DNA from: Candidatus Eiseniibacteriota bacterium
GTDB taxonomy: Bacteria > Eisenbacteria > RBG-16-71-46 > SZUA-252
Direction: 5' to 3'
Length of the DNA: 36,571 nt
Assembly: GCA_005893265.1 (NCBI GenBank)
Contig: VBOX01000017.1
Coordinates: forward strand, 1 to 36,571
The notes under the pieces were generated by a model that was not told the DNA's origin, did no database searches, and saw nothing but the letters and a program-made list of their open reading frames with translations. A program made the position numbers and the translations under genes. Shown here piece by piece: positions 17,159 to 27,837 of this stretch. The stretch's first letter is position 1. The number at the start of each line of letters is the position of its first letter.

Positions 17159-18433
17159 CTAGGGACCCTCCGGTGCCACGCTTCTCGATAACGCCAGGGT
17201 GACGTTGTGCCCGCCAAAGCCCAATGAATTGGAGAGGGCTGCCCGCACTTCGACCGATCGCGCGGTGTTGGGGACGTAATCGAGGTCGCAGTCGGGGTCG
17301 GGGTGCTCGTAATTGATGGTTGGAGGAAGGACCTGCCGCTCGAGCGCGAGGACGCAGATGATCGTCTCCAGTCCGCCGGCGGCTCCGAGCAGGTGGCCCG
17401 TCATCGACTTCGTCGAGCTGACGGCCACATGGTGCGCGTGCTCCCCGAATACCGACTTGATGGCTTGGGTTTCGAACTTGTCGTTGAGTGGTGTGGAGGT
17501 GCCGTGGGCGTTCACGTACCCGAACTCGCGAAGAGGCAGTCCGGAATCGCTGATGGCGGCCCGCATGGCGCGCGCTGCACCCTCACCCTCGGGGGCAGGA
17601 GCGGTCATATGATGGGCATCTCCCGTTGCGCCGTAACCGACGATCTCCGCCAGAATCGGAGCGCCGCGTCGTTTCGCGTGCTCGAGTTCCTCCAGGATCA
17701 AGATTCCCGCGCCTTCCCCCATCACGAATCCATCGCGCTGGGAATCGAAGGGCCGGGAGGCCCGGGTCGGGTCGTCGTTACGAGTGGACATCGCCTTCAT
17801 GGAGCAAAATCCCGCGAAGGAAACCGGAGTCACCGGAGCTTCAGCGCCCCCGGCGATCATCACGTCCGCTTCGGAGTTCTGGATAATCCGGAATGCCTCG
17901 CCCACCGCGTGCGCTCCCGAGGAGCACGCCGACACGGTGCAGTAATTGGGGCCTTTGGCGCCGAAGAGGATCGACACCTGGCCCGAGGCCATGTCCGAGA
18001 TCATCATGGGAATGAAAAAAGGGCTCACGCGGTTCGGGCCCTTCTCGAGGAGAGTCCGGTGCTGATCCTCGAAGGTCGAAATGCCTCCGATGCCCGATCC
18101 CACGATCACGCCGAAGCGGTCCGGATCGACGGCCCCTTCGTGAACGGAGGCTTGGTTCAAAGCCATCCTCGATGCGGCGACCGCGTATTGAACGAACAGG
18201 TCCGTACGGCGGATGTCCTTCCGGTCCATGAAATCTTCCGGTTTGAATCCGCGCACCTCGCCTGCGATCCGCGTGTCGTATGCCGCGGATTCGAATCGTG
18301 TCAGCGGACCGATCCCCGACTCGCCGGCGATCAGCCGCTTCCAGAACTCCTCGACGGTGTTTCCCAGCGGGCATACGACGCCCTGCCCGGTCACCACCAC
18401 CCGTCGAGGACTCCCATTCCTCCGATAGCTCAC
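17159..18433 (-). CDS. fabF: FabF, beta-ketoacyl-ACP synthase II
   Basis: This 424-residue condensing enzyme elongates acyl-ACP with malonyl-ACP. The Cys-His-His triad is visible in [14 protein letters not shown] (Cys), [13 protein letters not shown] (His) and [14 protein letters not shown] (His). [13 protein letters not shown] at the start and SLGFGGHN near the end are typical. GTG 18433 is the only sensible start, with a weak GAGAACGAG site; about ten extra residues precede the usual N-terminus. It sits 71 bases after acpP and 13 before rnc, the common acpP-fabF-rnc order. Confidence 0.97.
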   Translation of the reverse strand: MSYRRNGSPRRVVVTGQGVVCPLGNTVEEFWKRLIAGESGIGPLTRFESAAYDTRIAGEVRGFKPEDFMDRKDIRRTDLFVQYAVAASRMALNQASVHEGAVDPDRFGVIVGSGIGGISTFEDQHRTLLEKGPNRVSPFFIPMMISDMASGQVSILFGAKGPNYCTVSACSSGAHAVGEAFRIIQNSEADVMIAGGAEAPVTPVSFAGFCSMKAMSTRNDDPTRASRPFDSQRDGFVMGEGAGILILEELEHAKRRGAPILAEIVGYGATGDAHHMTAPAPEGEGAARAMRAAISDSGLPLREFGYVNAHGTSTPLNDKFETQAIKSVFGEHAHHVAVSSTKSMTGHLLGAAGGLETIICVLALERQVLPPTINYEHPDPDCDLDYVPNTARSVEVRAALSNSLGFGGHNVTLALSRSVAPEGP

Positions 18434-18504
18434 GAACTCGTTCTCGGTTTTCTCGCCTGCGCTCCCGATCTCCGCGGAACTGGACGGTTCGACCGGGCGC
18501 CGAA

Positions 18505-18753
18505 TCAGGCGTTCTTCGGCACGTGCGATTCCAGGTACTTGATGGCATCCGCCACCGTGGTCATCTTTTCCGCGTCCTCGTCCGGAATCTCGATATCGAA
18601 TTCCTCCTCGAGAGCCATGACGAGCTCGACGGTGTCGAGCGAGTCCGCTCCGAGATCGTCGATGAACGACGCTTCCGGCGTCACCTGCTCCGGCGCCACC
18701 CCCAACTGATCGACGATGATCTGCTTGACCCGGTCTTCGCTGAATGAGGCCAT
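18505..18753 (-). CDS. acpP: AcpP, acyl carrier protein
   Basis: The 82-residue acidic protein carries growing acyl chains on a 4'-phosphopantetheine attached to Ser in [21 protein letters not shown] 18753 with AGGGA just upstream gives the normal length; the frame extends 13 codons further but that would be atypical. It lies between fabG and fabF. Confidence 0.97.
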   Translation of the reverse strand: MASFSEDRVKQIIVDQLGVAPEQVTPEASFIDDLGADSLDTVELVMALEEEFDIEIPDEDAEKMTTVADAIKYLESHVPKNA

Positions 18754-18802
18754 TCCCTGCTTCACCTCCCTTTTAGATTCCCGTTTCGGCAATCCGATCG
18801 TT

Positions 18803-19552
18803 TCACATCCTCATACCGCCATCGACGGACAGCACCTGGCCGGTGACGTAACCGGCCTCCTCCGAGCAGAGATACGCCACCGCGTGGGCCACGTCCTCGG
18901 CGGATCCCAGTCGCCCGAGGGGGATTTGCGCCTTCAAGCCCTCCCGCACCTTCTCGTTCAAATCCGCTGTCATCGCGGTATCGATGAACCCTGGAGCTAC
19001 CGCATTCACAGTAATATGGCGCGATGCCAGTTCCTTGGCAACGGCCTTCGTGAGGCCCACAAGTCCCGCCTTGGACGCGACATAATTCGCCTGACCGGGG
19101 TTCCCGATGAGACCGACCACGGAGCTCAGGTTCACGATTCGCCCCCACCGCTGTTTCATCATAGGCCGGGTGAAGGCCCGGATGCAGAGAAAGCTCCCCT
19201 TGAGGTTGGTGTCGATGACCTGATCCCAATCCTCCTCGCTCAAGCGCATGACCAGATTGTCCCGCGTGACGCCGGCATTGTTGACGAGGATGTCCGCCCG
19301 GCCGAACGCTTCGAGCGTCCTCGCGCAGAGCGCGTCGGCGTCTCCCGACTTGGACACGTCGGCCTGGACCCAGATGGCTTCGCCTCCTGTCGAACGAATC
19401 TCGGTACACGCCTTCTCGAGCGCCGCCTCGTCACGCCCCGACACGACGATCTTCGCACCACCGCACGCCAGCCGCGACGCGATCGTGCGGCCGATTCCCT
19501 TCGCCCCACCGGTCACGACCGCGACCCTGTCCGCGAAACGTCGATCGGTCAC
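18803..19552 (-). CDS. fabG: FabG, 3-oxoacyl-ACP reductase
   Basis: This 249-residue short-chain dehydrogenase reduces 3-oxoacyl-ACP with NADPH. The cofactor loop TGGAKGIG (14-21), [10 protein letters not shown], the catalytic Ser in NLSSVVG and Tyr/Lys in YVASKAG are present. GTG 19552 is preceded by AGGAGGT and overlaps the fabD stop (GTGA). The upstream open frame is fabD in another frame. Confidence 0.97.
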   Translation of the reverse strand: MTDRRFADRVAVVTGGAKGIGRTIASRLACGGAKIVVSGRDEAALEKACTEIRSTGGEAIWVQADVSKSGDADALCARTLEAFGRADILVNNAGVTRDNLVMRLSEEDWDQVIDTNLKGSFLCIRAFTRPMMKQRWGRIVNLSSVVGLIGNPGQANYVASKAGLVGLTKAVAKELASRHITVNAVAPGFIDTAMTADLNEKVREGLKAQIPLGRLGSAEDVAHAVAYLCSEEAGYVTGQVLSVDGGMRM

Positions 19553-20493
19553 GCTGCGACCTCCTGGAGCGCCTGCACGGCCGCCTCGACAGCCTCCGGA
19601 TCCTCGCTTCCAAAGAGCGCGACGTCGCGGTCGACGCTCTTCACGAGACCGCGGAGAACGCGACCTTGGCCCACCTCGACGAGCCGCCGCACGCCGTCCT
19701 CCATCATCGCGCGAACCGTTTGTTCCCACAGCACGGGTCGGAGGAGCTGCTCCCGCAAGGCGATACGGATGTCCTCCGGTGACTGCACCGGCCGCGCGGA
19801 CGCGTTGGCGTAGACCGGAAATCTGGCGGGCCTGATCTCGATCTCCTCGAGCGCTTGACCGAGCCCCCGCGCCGCGCTTTCCATGAGCGGCGAATGGAAC
19901 GCGGCGCTCACTTGCAGCGGTACGATTTTCTTGGCGCCCGCCTTCTTCGCTTCCTCGGAGGCGCGGTCCAGCGCCTCACGCGTCCCGGATAGCACGATTT
20001 GTCCCGGCGAGTTGAAGTTCGCGGCGGCGAGGTCTCGGGGCCTCGCCACCGCGGCGAGGACCTTCTCGATCTCGGCCGCGTCCAGGCCGAGTACCGCGAG
20101 CATGGTTCCGGGCCGCTCCGTTCCCGCGTTTGCCATCAGCTCCCCCCGGCGGCGGATGAGTCTCAATCCGTCCTCGAACGAAAGCGATCCCGCCACGACG
20201 TGGGCCGCGAATTCCCCCGCGCTGTGCCCCGCTCCCGCCGAAGGCCGAACACCCCGACGCTCGAGCACGCGGGCCGCCGCGACGCTCGTGACCAGCAAGG
20301 CGGGCTGCGTGTTCTCGGTTCGGCTCAGCGTATCGAGGGGTCCGTCGAAGCAGAGGGAAGAGAGAGACAAGGCGAGCACCTGGTCGGCACGCTCGAAAAC
20401 CTCGCGCGCTTCCGGAAAACGGTCGGCGAGGGCGCGCCCCATGCCCACCGCCTGCGATCCCTGCCCCGGGAAAAGGAACGCAATCCGGCTCAC
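19549..20493 (-). CDS. fabD: FabD, malonyl-CoA:ACP transacylase
   Basis: The 314-residue enzyme moves malonyl from CoA to ACP. FLFPGQGSQAVGMG at the start and the nucleophile elbow GHSAGEFAA (Ser) are diagnostic, and the QVSAAFHSPLM segment supplies the catalytic His. GTG 20493 overlaps the fabH stop (GTGA); the eight codons upstream are fabH sequence. Confidence 0.96.
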   Translation of the reverse strand: MSRIAFLFPGQGSQAVGMGRALADRFPEAREVFERADQVLALSLSSLCFDGPLDTLSRTENTQPALLVTSVAAARVLERRGVRPSAGAGHSAGEFAAHVVAGSLSFEDGLRLIRRRGELMANAGTERPGTMLAVLGLDAAEIEKVLAAVARPRDLAAANFNSPGQIVLSGTREALDRASEEAKKAGAKKIVPLQVSAAFHSPLMESAARGLGQALEEIEIRPARFPVYANASARPVQSPEDIRIALREQLLRPVLWEQTVRAMMEDGVRRLVEVGQGRVLRGLVKSVDRDVALFGSEDPEAVEAAVQALQEVAA

Positions 20494-21482
20494 CAGCGCA
20501 CCACGGCAGCGGCCCACGTGAAACCGCCGCCGAAGGTGACCAGCTCCACGAGATCACCGGACTTGATTCGTCCTAGGCGCTTCGCCTCGTCGAGCGCGAG
20601 CGGGATCGAGGCGGACGAGGTGTTTCCGTAGCGGTCCAAGTTCACGAAAACCTTTTCCATCGGCAGGCCGAGACGTCTCGCGGTCGCGTCGATGATGCGA
20701 TAGTTGGCCTGGTGCGGGACCAGGAGATCCAGCTCCTCCGGCTTGTGTCCCGCGGCCTCGAGCGCCTCGCAGGCTACCGACTCCATGGCGCGTACGGCGT
20801 ACTTGAACACATCGTTCCCGCTCATGCGGATATAGTGGAGCTTTCGGTCGACGGTTTCGTGCGATGCGGGATGGAGTGATCCGCCCCCCGGCATCTCGAG
20901 CAGCTTCGTGAGCGAGCCGTCGCTGTGGAGCCTCGTGGAGAGAATCCCGCCGGGCTGTCCCGTCGATCGCAGCACGACGGCACCGGCCGCGTCACCGAAA
21001 AGCACGCACGTGTTGCGGTCGGTCCAGTCGACAATCTTCGAAAGGGTCTCGACCCCGATCACGAGCACGGTGTCCGCCGCCCCCGTCGCGACCTGCGTGC
21101 GCGCGAGCGATAGCGCGTAGAGAAAACCGGAGCACGCCGCGGAGATGTCGAAACCGTACGCCCGCGAGGCGCCGAGCCGGTCTTGCACGAGGCACGCCGT
21201 CGAGGGAAACGGACGGTCGCCCGTCACGGTCCCCACGATGATCTGATCGAGGTCCTCCCCCTTCAACCCCGCGTCCTGGACCGCGCGGCGCGCCGCTTCG
21301 GTGGCGAGGGCGGAAGCTGGAGTCTCGGGATCGGCGATGCGGCGCTCCTTGATCCCGGTTCGCGTCGTGATCCACTCGTCCGAGGTGTCGACGATCTGCT
21401 CCAGATCCTTGTTCGTGAGGACCCGGTCCGGCGTGCAGGATCCGACTCCGACGATATGAACGTCGCGCGTGGGTGCGATCAT
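20490..21482 (-). CDS. fabH: FabH, beta-ketoacyl-ACP synthase III
   Basis: The 330-residue enzyme starts fatty acid synthesis by condensing an acyl-CoA primer with malonyl-ACP. The triad is Cys117 (DISAACSGF), His257 (VPHQAN) and Asn287 (YGNTSSAS). DEWITTRTGIKERRI and the GDAAGAVVL motif are typical. It overlaps plsX upstream (ATGA) and fabD downstream (GTGA). Confidence 0.97.
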   Translation of the reverse strand: MIAPTRDVHIVGVGSCTPDRVLTNKDLEQIVDTSDEWITTRTGIKERRIADPETPASALATEAARRAVQDAGLKGEDLDQIIVGTVTGDRPFPSTACLVQDRLGASRAYGFDISAACSGFLYALSLARTQVATGAADTVLVIGVETLSKIVDWTDRNTCVLFGDAAGAVVLRSTGQPGGILSTRLHSDGSLTKLLEMPGGGSLHPASHETVDRKLHYIRMSGNDVFKYAVRAMESVACEALEAAGHKPEELDLLVPHQANYRIIDATARRLGLPMEKVFVNLDRYGNTSSASIPLALDEAKRLGRIKSGDLVELVTFGGGFTWAAAVVRW

Positions 21483-22510
21483 GCGGCCTCCGGCGCCAGG
21501 CGTTGAAGGTCGTCGCGAATGAAATCCGCGACGCGCGCCTCAGCGCACCGCGCCGCGGCACGGATCGCGTTCTTGATGGCGCGGGCGTTGGATCGTCCGT
21601 GTGCGATGATGCAGGTCCCGTCGACCCCCAGCAGCGGCGCCCCGCCGACCTCGGCATAGTCCAAGCGGCGCTTGAGCCTCCGGAAGGCGGGCTTCAACAG
21701 GAGCCCCGCCAGCATGCTCAGGGGATCGCTCCGGATCTCGTCTTTGATCATATTGCCCACGCTGGGAATCACGCTCTCCGCGAACTTGAGAAGCACGTTT
21801 CCGACGAAGCCGTCGCACACGACGACGTCCGCGGTACCGAGAATGATGTCCCGTCCCTCCACGTTCCCGACGAAATGCACGGGGCTCTGCTTCAATAGCT
21901 GGTGCGCCTCGTAGTAGAGCTCGCTCCCCTTCTCCGCCTCCTCGCCGATGTTCAGCAACCCGACCCGGGGTCGCTCCACGTGGAGAACGAGCCTGGCATA
22001 GATGCTGCCCATCATCGCGAATTGGTGGAGGTGGTACGGCTTGCAATCCGAGGTGGCGCCGACATCCAGAATGACGACGTTCCCCTGCGGGGTAGGGAGC
22101 ACCGTGGCGATCGCCGGACGTTGCACCGATTCGATCCGGCCGAGGCCGAACAGGGCCGCAGCCACAACCGCGCCGGTATTTCCGGCGGAGACCAGGGCGT
22201 TCGTCCTGCGCTCCTTGTGAAGGCGCGCGGCGATGTTGATCGAGGAATCCTTCTTCTTCCGCACGGAGGTCGCGGCGGACTCACCCATCTCCACGCGCTC
22301 CGATGCGTGGATCACGTCGGGGAGCTCGGCGGCCACACGCAGGCGGGCGGCCTCCTCGCGGACGAGCGCCTCATCGCCGATGAGTACGACGCCAAAGGCG
22401 CCCGCGGATTCCCGGATCGCCTCCATGGCGCCCTGTATGACCACACCGGGGGCAAGGTCGCCGCCCATGGCGTCCACCCCGATGATCGGCCTTCCGGCTC
22501 GCTCGCTCAC
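21479..22510 (-). CDS. plsX: PlsX, phosphate acyltransferase
   Basis: The 343-residue enzyme makes acyl-phosphate from acyl-ACP for phospholipid synthesis. IIGVDAMGGDLAPGVVIQGA at the start, SAGNTGA near residue 106 and VCDGFVGNVLLKFAES are characteristic. GTG 22510 is the first codon of the conserved region, 19 bases after rpmF. The rpmF-plsX-fabH order is very widely conserved and links membrane synthesis to ribosome supply. Confidence 0.96.
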   Translation of the reverse strand: MSERAGRPIIGVDAMGGDLAPGVVIQGAMEAIRESAGAFGVVLIGDEALVREEAARLRVAAELPDVIHASERVEMGESAATSVRKKKDSSINIAARLHKERRTNALVSAGNTGAVVAAALFGLGRIESVQRPAIATVLPTPQGNVVILDVGATSDCKPYHLHQFAMMGSIYARLVLHVERPRVGLLNIGEEAEKGSELYYEAHQLLKQSPVHFVGNVEGRDIILGTADVVVCDGFVGNVLLKFAESVIPSVGNMIKDEIRSDPLSMLAGLLLKPAFRRLKRRLDYAEVGGAPLLGVDGTCIIAHGRSNARAIKNAIRAAARCAEARVADFIRDDLQRLAPEAA

Positions 22511-22529
22511 CGTCGCCCCGTGCCCGCCC

Positions 22530-22721
22530 TTACGTACTTTTCAACTCCTCCTGCGAGATCACCTCTTCGCCCGCGTAGTAGCCGCAATGCCCGCACACGC
22601 GGTGCGGGAGCTTCGGCTGGCTGCAATGGGGGCAGAGTGAGCGCGACGGCAGCGCGAGTTTCCAGTGGGTGCGGCGCTTCTTGCCGCGGGTGCTCGAATG
22701 CCTTCTCTTGGGTACAGCCAT
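22530..22721 (-). CDS. rpmF: RpmF, 50S ribosomal protein L32
   Basis: This 63-residue protein starts [17 protein letters not shown], the L32 signature. It carries a zinc-ribbon-like CPHC...CGHC pair, so it is the zinc-binding form rather than the zinc-independent one. AAGGGAA lies about ten bases before the ATG. It is 69 bases after yceD. Confidence 0.96.
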   Translation of the reverse strand: MAVPKRRHSSTRGKKRRTHWKLALPSRSLCPHCSQPKLPHRVCGHCGYYAGEEVISQEELKST

Positions 22722-22790
22722 CGTTCAACATTCCCTTCGTTGGATGTTCGCGGCCGGCCGCGCGGGACGTAGGTCCGGCGCCTTCCCGGC

Positions 22791-23273
22791 TCAGCCGGCG
22801 GCCGAGCCGACGCACCGGCACGGACCTAGATTGCGATCTTCGCCGCACCGCGGGCAAAGGCCCGCGCACGCATCGCGGCAGAGCGGCCTCATGGGAAGAC
22901 CGAGGAGCACGGCTTCCCGGACCTCGCTGTCAATGGAGAGCACGTGGCCGTCGTGGAAATGGACCCCCCCGTCCTCTTCATCAAGGGCCTTGGGGCTCAT
23001 CATGCGGGCAGATGGCAACTTAGCACAGAAAACCTCGAAATCCAATTCGAGAATCTGGGAAAAGTCGACCAGGCACCTGCTACATTGTTGCAGGGCAATA
23101 GCATGCACGGTCCCGCGGATCCAAATCTCGTCCCCGCGTCGATCCAGGCTAAGTCCAATCTTGAGCGGGCCCTCCAGCGCGACATCTTGCGGGGTGATTC
23201 CCACGGAATCGGGCGCAAGCTCGACCTCGAGCCGACTCTGCCCCTCGTCGACTTCATGTAGTTTGAGTTCCAT
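22791..23273 (-). CDS. yceD: YceD (DUF177) protein
   Basis: The 160-residue protein belongs to DUF177/YceD, found next to rpmF in most bacteria and linked in other species to large-subunit rRNA. The CSRC motif near residue 84 and the Cys-rich end CRDACAGLCPRCG plus CRC suggest metal binding. It starts 14 bases after the ndk stop. Confidence 0.88.
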   Translation of the reverse strand: MELKLHEVDEGQSRLEVELAPDSVGITPQDVALEGPLKIGLSLDRRGDEIWIRGTVHAIALQQCSRCLVDFSQILELDFEVFCAKLPSARMMSPKALDEEDGGVHFHDGHVLSIDSEVREAVLLGLPMRPLCRDACAGLCPRCGEDRNLGPCRCVGSAAG

Positions 23274-23287
23274 GGCTCTTGTTTAGA

Positions 23288-23601
23288 TTAGCGACGGGCC
23301 GACCCGTCTCCGAAGAAGAATTCGATCTCGGTGCGCGCGGCCTCCGGCGAATCGGATGCGTGCACCGCGTTCCGCCCCTTGCTCTCCGCGTAGCGGGCGC
23401 GAATGGTGCCCGGCTTGGCGTCCTTGGGGTCGGTAGCGCCGATCAAGTCGCGAAGCACCTGGACCGCGTTCTCCCGCCGGAGCCGGCACGGGATCGCGGG
23501 GCCCGACGACATGAACTCGACCAGCTCGTCCAAGAAAGGCTTCCCGTCGTGCACGGGCTCAGAACGGCGTCCGGTTTGATCATGAAGAGCGTTTCGTCCA
23601 A
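23288..23601 (-). pseudogene. ndk: ndk, nucleoside diphosphate kinase, with internal loss and frameshift
   Basis: The TTG at 23601, behind GGGAGGGAG, begins [12 protein letters not shown], the exact NDK N-terminus with the conserved Lys. After 13 residues the frame breaks near 23555-23562. A second frame then runs [18 protein letters not shown] through the catalytic His segment NAVHASDS to the stop at 23288. About 35 residues normally join these two parts (helices alpha-1 and alpha-A plus two strands), and they are missing from the DNA; net loss is about 103 nt by comparison with the usual spacing. A protein from the second part alone (88 residues from GTG 23554) would lack the N-terminal strand and should not fold. 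Either a genuine lesion or an assembly gap like those in rnc and tgt. Confidence 0.85.
23293..23308 (-). other. Hairpin at the end of ndk
   Basis: GACGGG and CCCGTC form a perfect six-base stem around a four-base loop, inside the last codons of ndk and just before the yceD start. No U-run follows, so intrinsic termination is unlikely. It may be a consequence of the coding sequence. Confidence 0.25.
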
Positions 23602-23708
23602 GTCTCCCTCCCTAACGATGGCGGCCGTCCGCCCGCGATCGCGCCGTGGGCCAATGCTTCATTTCCGAGTAGGAGTCTCACGCGGGGCGGTGGTCCGATC
23701 TGGGTGGG

Positions 23709-23722
23709 GGCGGGGGCCCGCC
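23709..23722 (-). other. GC-rich hairpin after sucD
   Basis: GGCGGG pairs with CCCGCC about ten bases after the sucD stop. The stem is very stable, but no U-tract follows. It could end the cpgS-sucC-sucD transcript only with help, for example from Rho. Confidence 0.3.
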
Positions 23723-23732
23723 TGAGGCACCG

Positions 23733-24682
23733 CTAGCGGCGGCGCCGCCGGGAAGCCTTGGCGGGAGCCGATCGTTTCGCCTTCCCGCGCACGAGCTTGA
23801 GCTTCGACTTTCGTTTCGGCCGGAGCGCGGCCGCAATCAAGCCCGGGATCTCGGACGGGGTCTTTGCGACCGGGATTCCGGCCTCCTGGAAACGGGCCAT
23901 TTTCTCCTGGGCCGTGCCGGAACCTCCCGACACGATCGCGCCCGCGTGCCCCATGCGCTTCCCGGGGGGCGCGGTCTGGCCCGCGATGAACGCGACGACC
24001 GGCTTCGTGATCGCGCGCCGGATGAGAGTCGCCGCGTCTTCTTCGTCGCTGCCTCCGATCTCGCCGATCAGCACGATCGCCTCGGTCCCGCGGTCCTCCT
24101 CGTAGAGGCTCAGCATATCGGCGAACCGGGTCCCTACGATGGGGTCCCCGCCGATGCCAATGCAGGTGGATTGACCCAGCCCCGCGCGCGTGAGCTGCCA
24201 GACCACTTCGTAGGTGAGCGTGCCGCTTCGGCTCACGACACCCACCTTGCCGGGCTTTGCGATCGTTCCCGGCATGATCCCGACCTTGCACGAGCCGGGC
24301 GAGATGAGGCCCGGGCAATTGGGCCCGACCAGGCGCCCGCCTCGGCCCCGCATGTACGCGGAGACCTCCACCATGTCGCGCACCGGAATTCCCTCGCTGA
24401 TGCAGACCACGAGCGGGATCCCGGAGTCGACCGCTTCGTAGATGGCGTCCTGGGCGAGCGCGGCGGGGACATAGATGACGGAGCAGTTCGCGCCCGTCTT
24501 CGCCACCGCCTCCTCGACCGAGTCGAAGACCGGAACCGAATGCACCTCTTCCCCGCCCTTGCCGGGGGTGACGCCGGCGACAACCTTGGTACCGTAGTCG
24601 AGCATGCCGCGCGTGTGGAACGAGCCGTCGCGGCCCGTGATCCCCTGCACCACGACCTTGGTCCCGCGTCCGACCAGAACGC

Positions 24683-24686
<4 letters not shown>
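23733..24686 (-). CDS. sucD: SucD, succinyl-CoA synthetase alpha subunit, with basic C-terminal tail
   Basis: The 317-residue subunit forms the CoA-binding and phospho-His part of succinyl-CoA synthetase, a TCA-cycle step that makes ATP or [22 protein letters not shown] and the phosphorylated His in [14 protein letters not shown] are intact. The family usually ends near 290-300; here about 28 more residues rich in Lys and Arg follow ([15 protein letters not shown]...RRRRR). GTG 24686 overlaps the sucC stop (GTGA). Confidence 0.95.
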
Positions 24687-25815
<1,129 letters not shown>

Positions 25816-25819
<4 letters not shown>

Positions 25820-27153
25820 CGCTTGGTCTTTACCCGGGCGGCCTTCCGCGCCGCCCGCTTCATGCCGCCCGCGCCCAGACCGGCTTCGCTCGTGGTCCCG
25901 CGCTTGGCGCCGGCCTTCTTGAGCCCGGCCGCATCCACGCGATCCAGCATCGCGACGATCACCACGTCGCACTCGCATCCGTTGATCGTGCGCTCGAGAT
26001 CCCGGATCTGCTCCTTCGAGTATCCCATCGCGGGGAGGAGCGGACCGATATTCGGGTACTGGCGGAACGTGTCCTTGATGCCTCCGACGAGCCAGGGCCT
26101 GGGATCCACGATCTCGCGGGCCCCGTGGCGCCGCGCGGCGATGACTCCCGCGCCGTACTTCATCTCCCCGTGGGTCAGGGTTGGTCCGTCCTCGATCACG
26201 AGGGCGCGCTTGCCGCGGATCCGCTCGGGGTGATCGACGGTGATCGGCGAGGCGGCATCGATGATGACGGCGCCGGGGTTCAATTCCTGAACCGAGCTCC
26301 GGACCGCCTCGATGTTCTCGTAGTCGGTCGTCGTCTCCTTGTTGATCACGACCACGTCCGCGAGCCGCACGTTCGTTTCGCCGGGATGGTAAGAGCGCTC
26401 GTGGCCGGGCCGGTGCGGATCCGCCACCACGACTTGCAGATCGGGCCTCACGAACGAGAAATCATTGTTACCGCCGTCCCAGACGATGACGTCCGCCTCC
26501 TGTTCCGCCTCCCGAAAGATCTCCACGTAGTCGATCCCCGCATAGACGATCGTGCCTCGGTCGAGATGCGGCTCATACTCCTCGCGCTCCTCGATGGTGC
26601 ACTTGTGCCGGTCCAGGTCGGCGTAGGTTTCGAAGCGCTGCACGCCCTGCCGGGAGAGATCGCCGTACGGCATCGGATGGCGGATCGCGACGACTCGCTT
26701 CGCCATCGACTTCAGCACCTCGCAGACCTTGCGCGTGGTCTGGCTCTTCCCCGACCCGGTGCGCACCGCGTTCACCGCGATAACCGGGACCCGGCTTCTG
26801 AGCTGCGTGGCCTTCGGACCCATGAGCGTGAAGTCGCATCCCAAGCTCGCGATCCACGATGCCTTGTGCATCACGTATTCATGGGAGACGTCGCTGTAGG
26901 CAAACACGACTTCGTCGACGTCGTGCTCGCCGATCAGGGTCGGCAGCTCCTGCTCGGAGACGATGGGGATTCCCTTGGGATACCGTCCGCCGGCCAGGGA
27001 AGGGGGATAGCGGCGGGAGTCGATGCCGGGGATTTGAGCGGAGGCTGTAAACGCCACGACGAAGTACTCGGGGCGTTTCCTGAAGAACACGTTGAAGTTG
27101 TGAAAATCGCGTCCGCCGGCGCCCATGATCACAACACGTCGGGGCTTACTCAC
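25816..27153 (-). CDS. cpgS: Cyclic 2,3-diphosphoglycerate synthetase-like P-loop protein
   Basis: The sequence resembles the archaeal cyclic 2,3-diphosphoglycerate synthetase family, ATP-dependent enzymes that close the cyclic phosphoanhydride of 2,3-bisphosphoglycerate; bacterial members are often labelled GTPase. VVIMGAGGRDFHNFNVFFR near the start is a Rossmann-like motif, and NAVRTGSGKSQTT near 128-140 is the P-loop. VWDGGNNDF and ADVVVINKETT follow. The last 30 residues are a basic tail (GGMKRAARKAARVKTKR). Of two GTG codons, 27153 (AGGAGG ten bases upstream) is preferred; 27162 is too near the site. It leads an operon with sucC and sucD behind a strong promoter. Activity in this organism is inferred from family only. 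Confidence 0.78.
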
Positions 27154-27292
27154 TCGAGGCACACCTCCTCCAAGGGTTCGTGCAAGGACCGGCGCATCCC
27201 GAGGAATGCAGCGAAGCTTCGAGCCGCTCGCCGCGGAGCAGGATGTCGCCGATCAGGGTCGCACTGGATTCACTACGTTGGGGCAACACAAC

Positions 27293-27322
27293 ACTTTAGC
27301 CGTCACCGCTTGCCCCTGTCAA
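27293..27322 (-). promoter_or_regulatory. Sigma70-type promoter for cpgS-sucC-sucD
   Basis: On the - strand a consensus TTGACA (27322-27317) and TAAAGT (27298-27293) are 18 bases apart. They lie in the 207-bp gap between rfaE2 and cpgS, leaving a leader of about 130 bases. That leader contains a 10-base perfect palindrome, CGAAGCTTCG, at 27212-27221, but no structure I can name. Confidence 0.72.
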
Positions 27323-27360
27323 GCCCGCCGCGGGAGGTTGATACGGAGCCGTGAATTGGG

Positions 27361-27837
27361 CTAGGGGCGCCCGGATCGGATTCGGTCGGCGAGGGAAGAC
27401 GATGAGAATCCAGGCACTAGGGGGATCAGGTGGACCTGCCCGCCGGCGCGCTCGACGGCCTCGCGCCCGACGACGTTGGCTGGGGCGTAGTCTCCCCCTT
27501 TCACCAAGACGTCCGGGAGGATCTCCTTGATCAGGCGAAGCGGGGTCTCTTCGTCGAAGAGCACGACGTAGTCGACGCTCGCGAGCGCGGCCACGACCGT
27601 CGCGCGCGCCAATTCCCCCTGGGCCGGGCGTTCCGGGCCTTTGATCGCTCGGACCGATCGGTCGGAATTCAGCCCGACGAGGAGGTAATGCCCGAGGCTT
27701 CGGGCGCGACGCAGGAGCTCGGTATGGCCCGGATGGATCAGGTCGAAGCAGCCGTTCGTGAACACGAAACGCCGGCCCAGGATCCGGGCGGCCTTCCGGC
27801 GGCGCTTCGCGTCTTCTAGGGTGAGGATTTCACCCAA
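27361..27837 (-). CDS. rfaE2: RfaE2, D-glycero-beta-D-manno-heptose 1-phosphate adenylyltransferase
   Basis: The 158-residue nucleotidyltransferase makes ADP-heptose for the LPS inner core. FTNGCFDLIHPGHTELL holds the HxGH motif (35-38), and LVKGGDYAPANVVGRE is the second family motif. TTG 27837 (GGGAGACC eight bases upstream) overlaps the rfaE1 stop by eight bases. In Escherichia coli the two activities are fused in HldE; here they are separate, coupled genes. It is the last gene of the long operon. Confidence 0.94.
   Translation of the reverse strand: MGEILTLEDAKRRRKAARILGRRFVFTNGCFDLIHPGHTELLRRARSLGHYLLVGLNSDRSVRAIKGPERPAQGELARATVVAALASVDYVVLFDEETPLRLIKEILPDVLVKGGDYAPANVVGREAVERAGGQVHLIPLVPGFSSSSLADRIRSGRP

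Noticed and set aside
27154-27292. Riboswitch or leader peptide in the cpgS 5' leader
   Set aside because: Only a 10-base palindrome (CGAAGCTTCG) stands out; no known riboswitch core or short reading frame with a ribosome site could be recognised.
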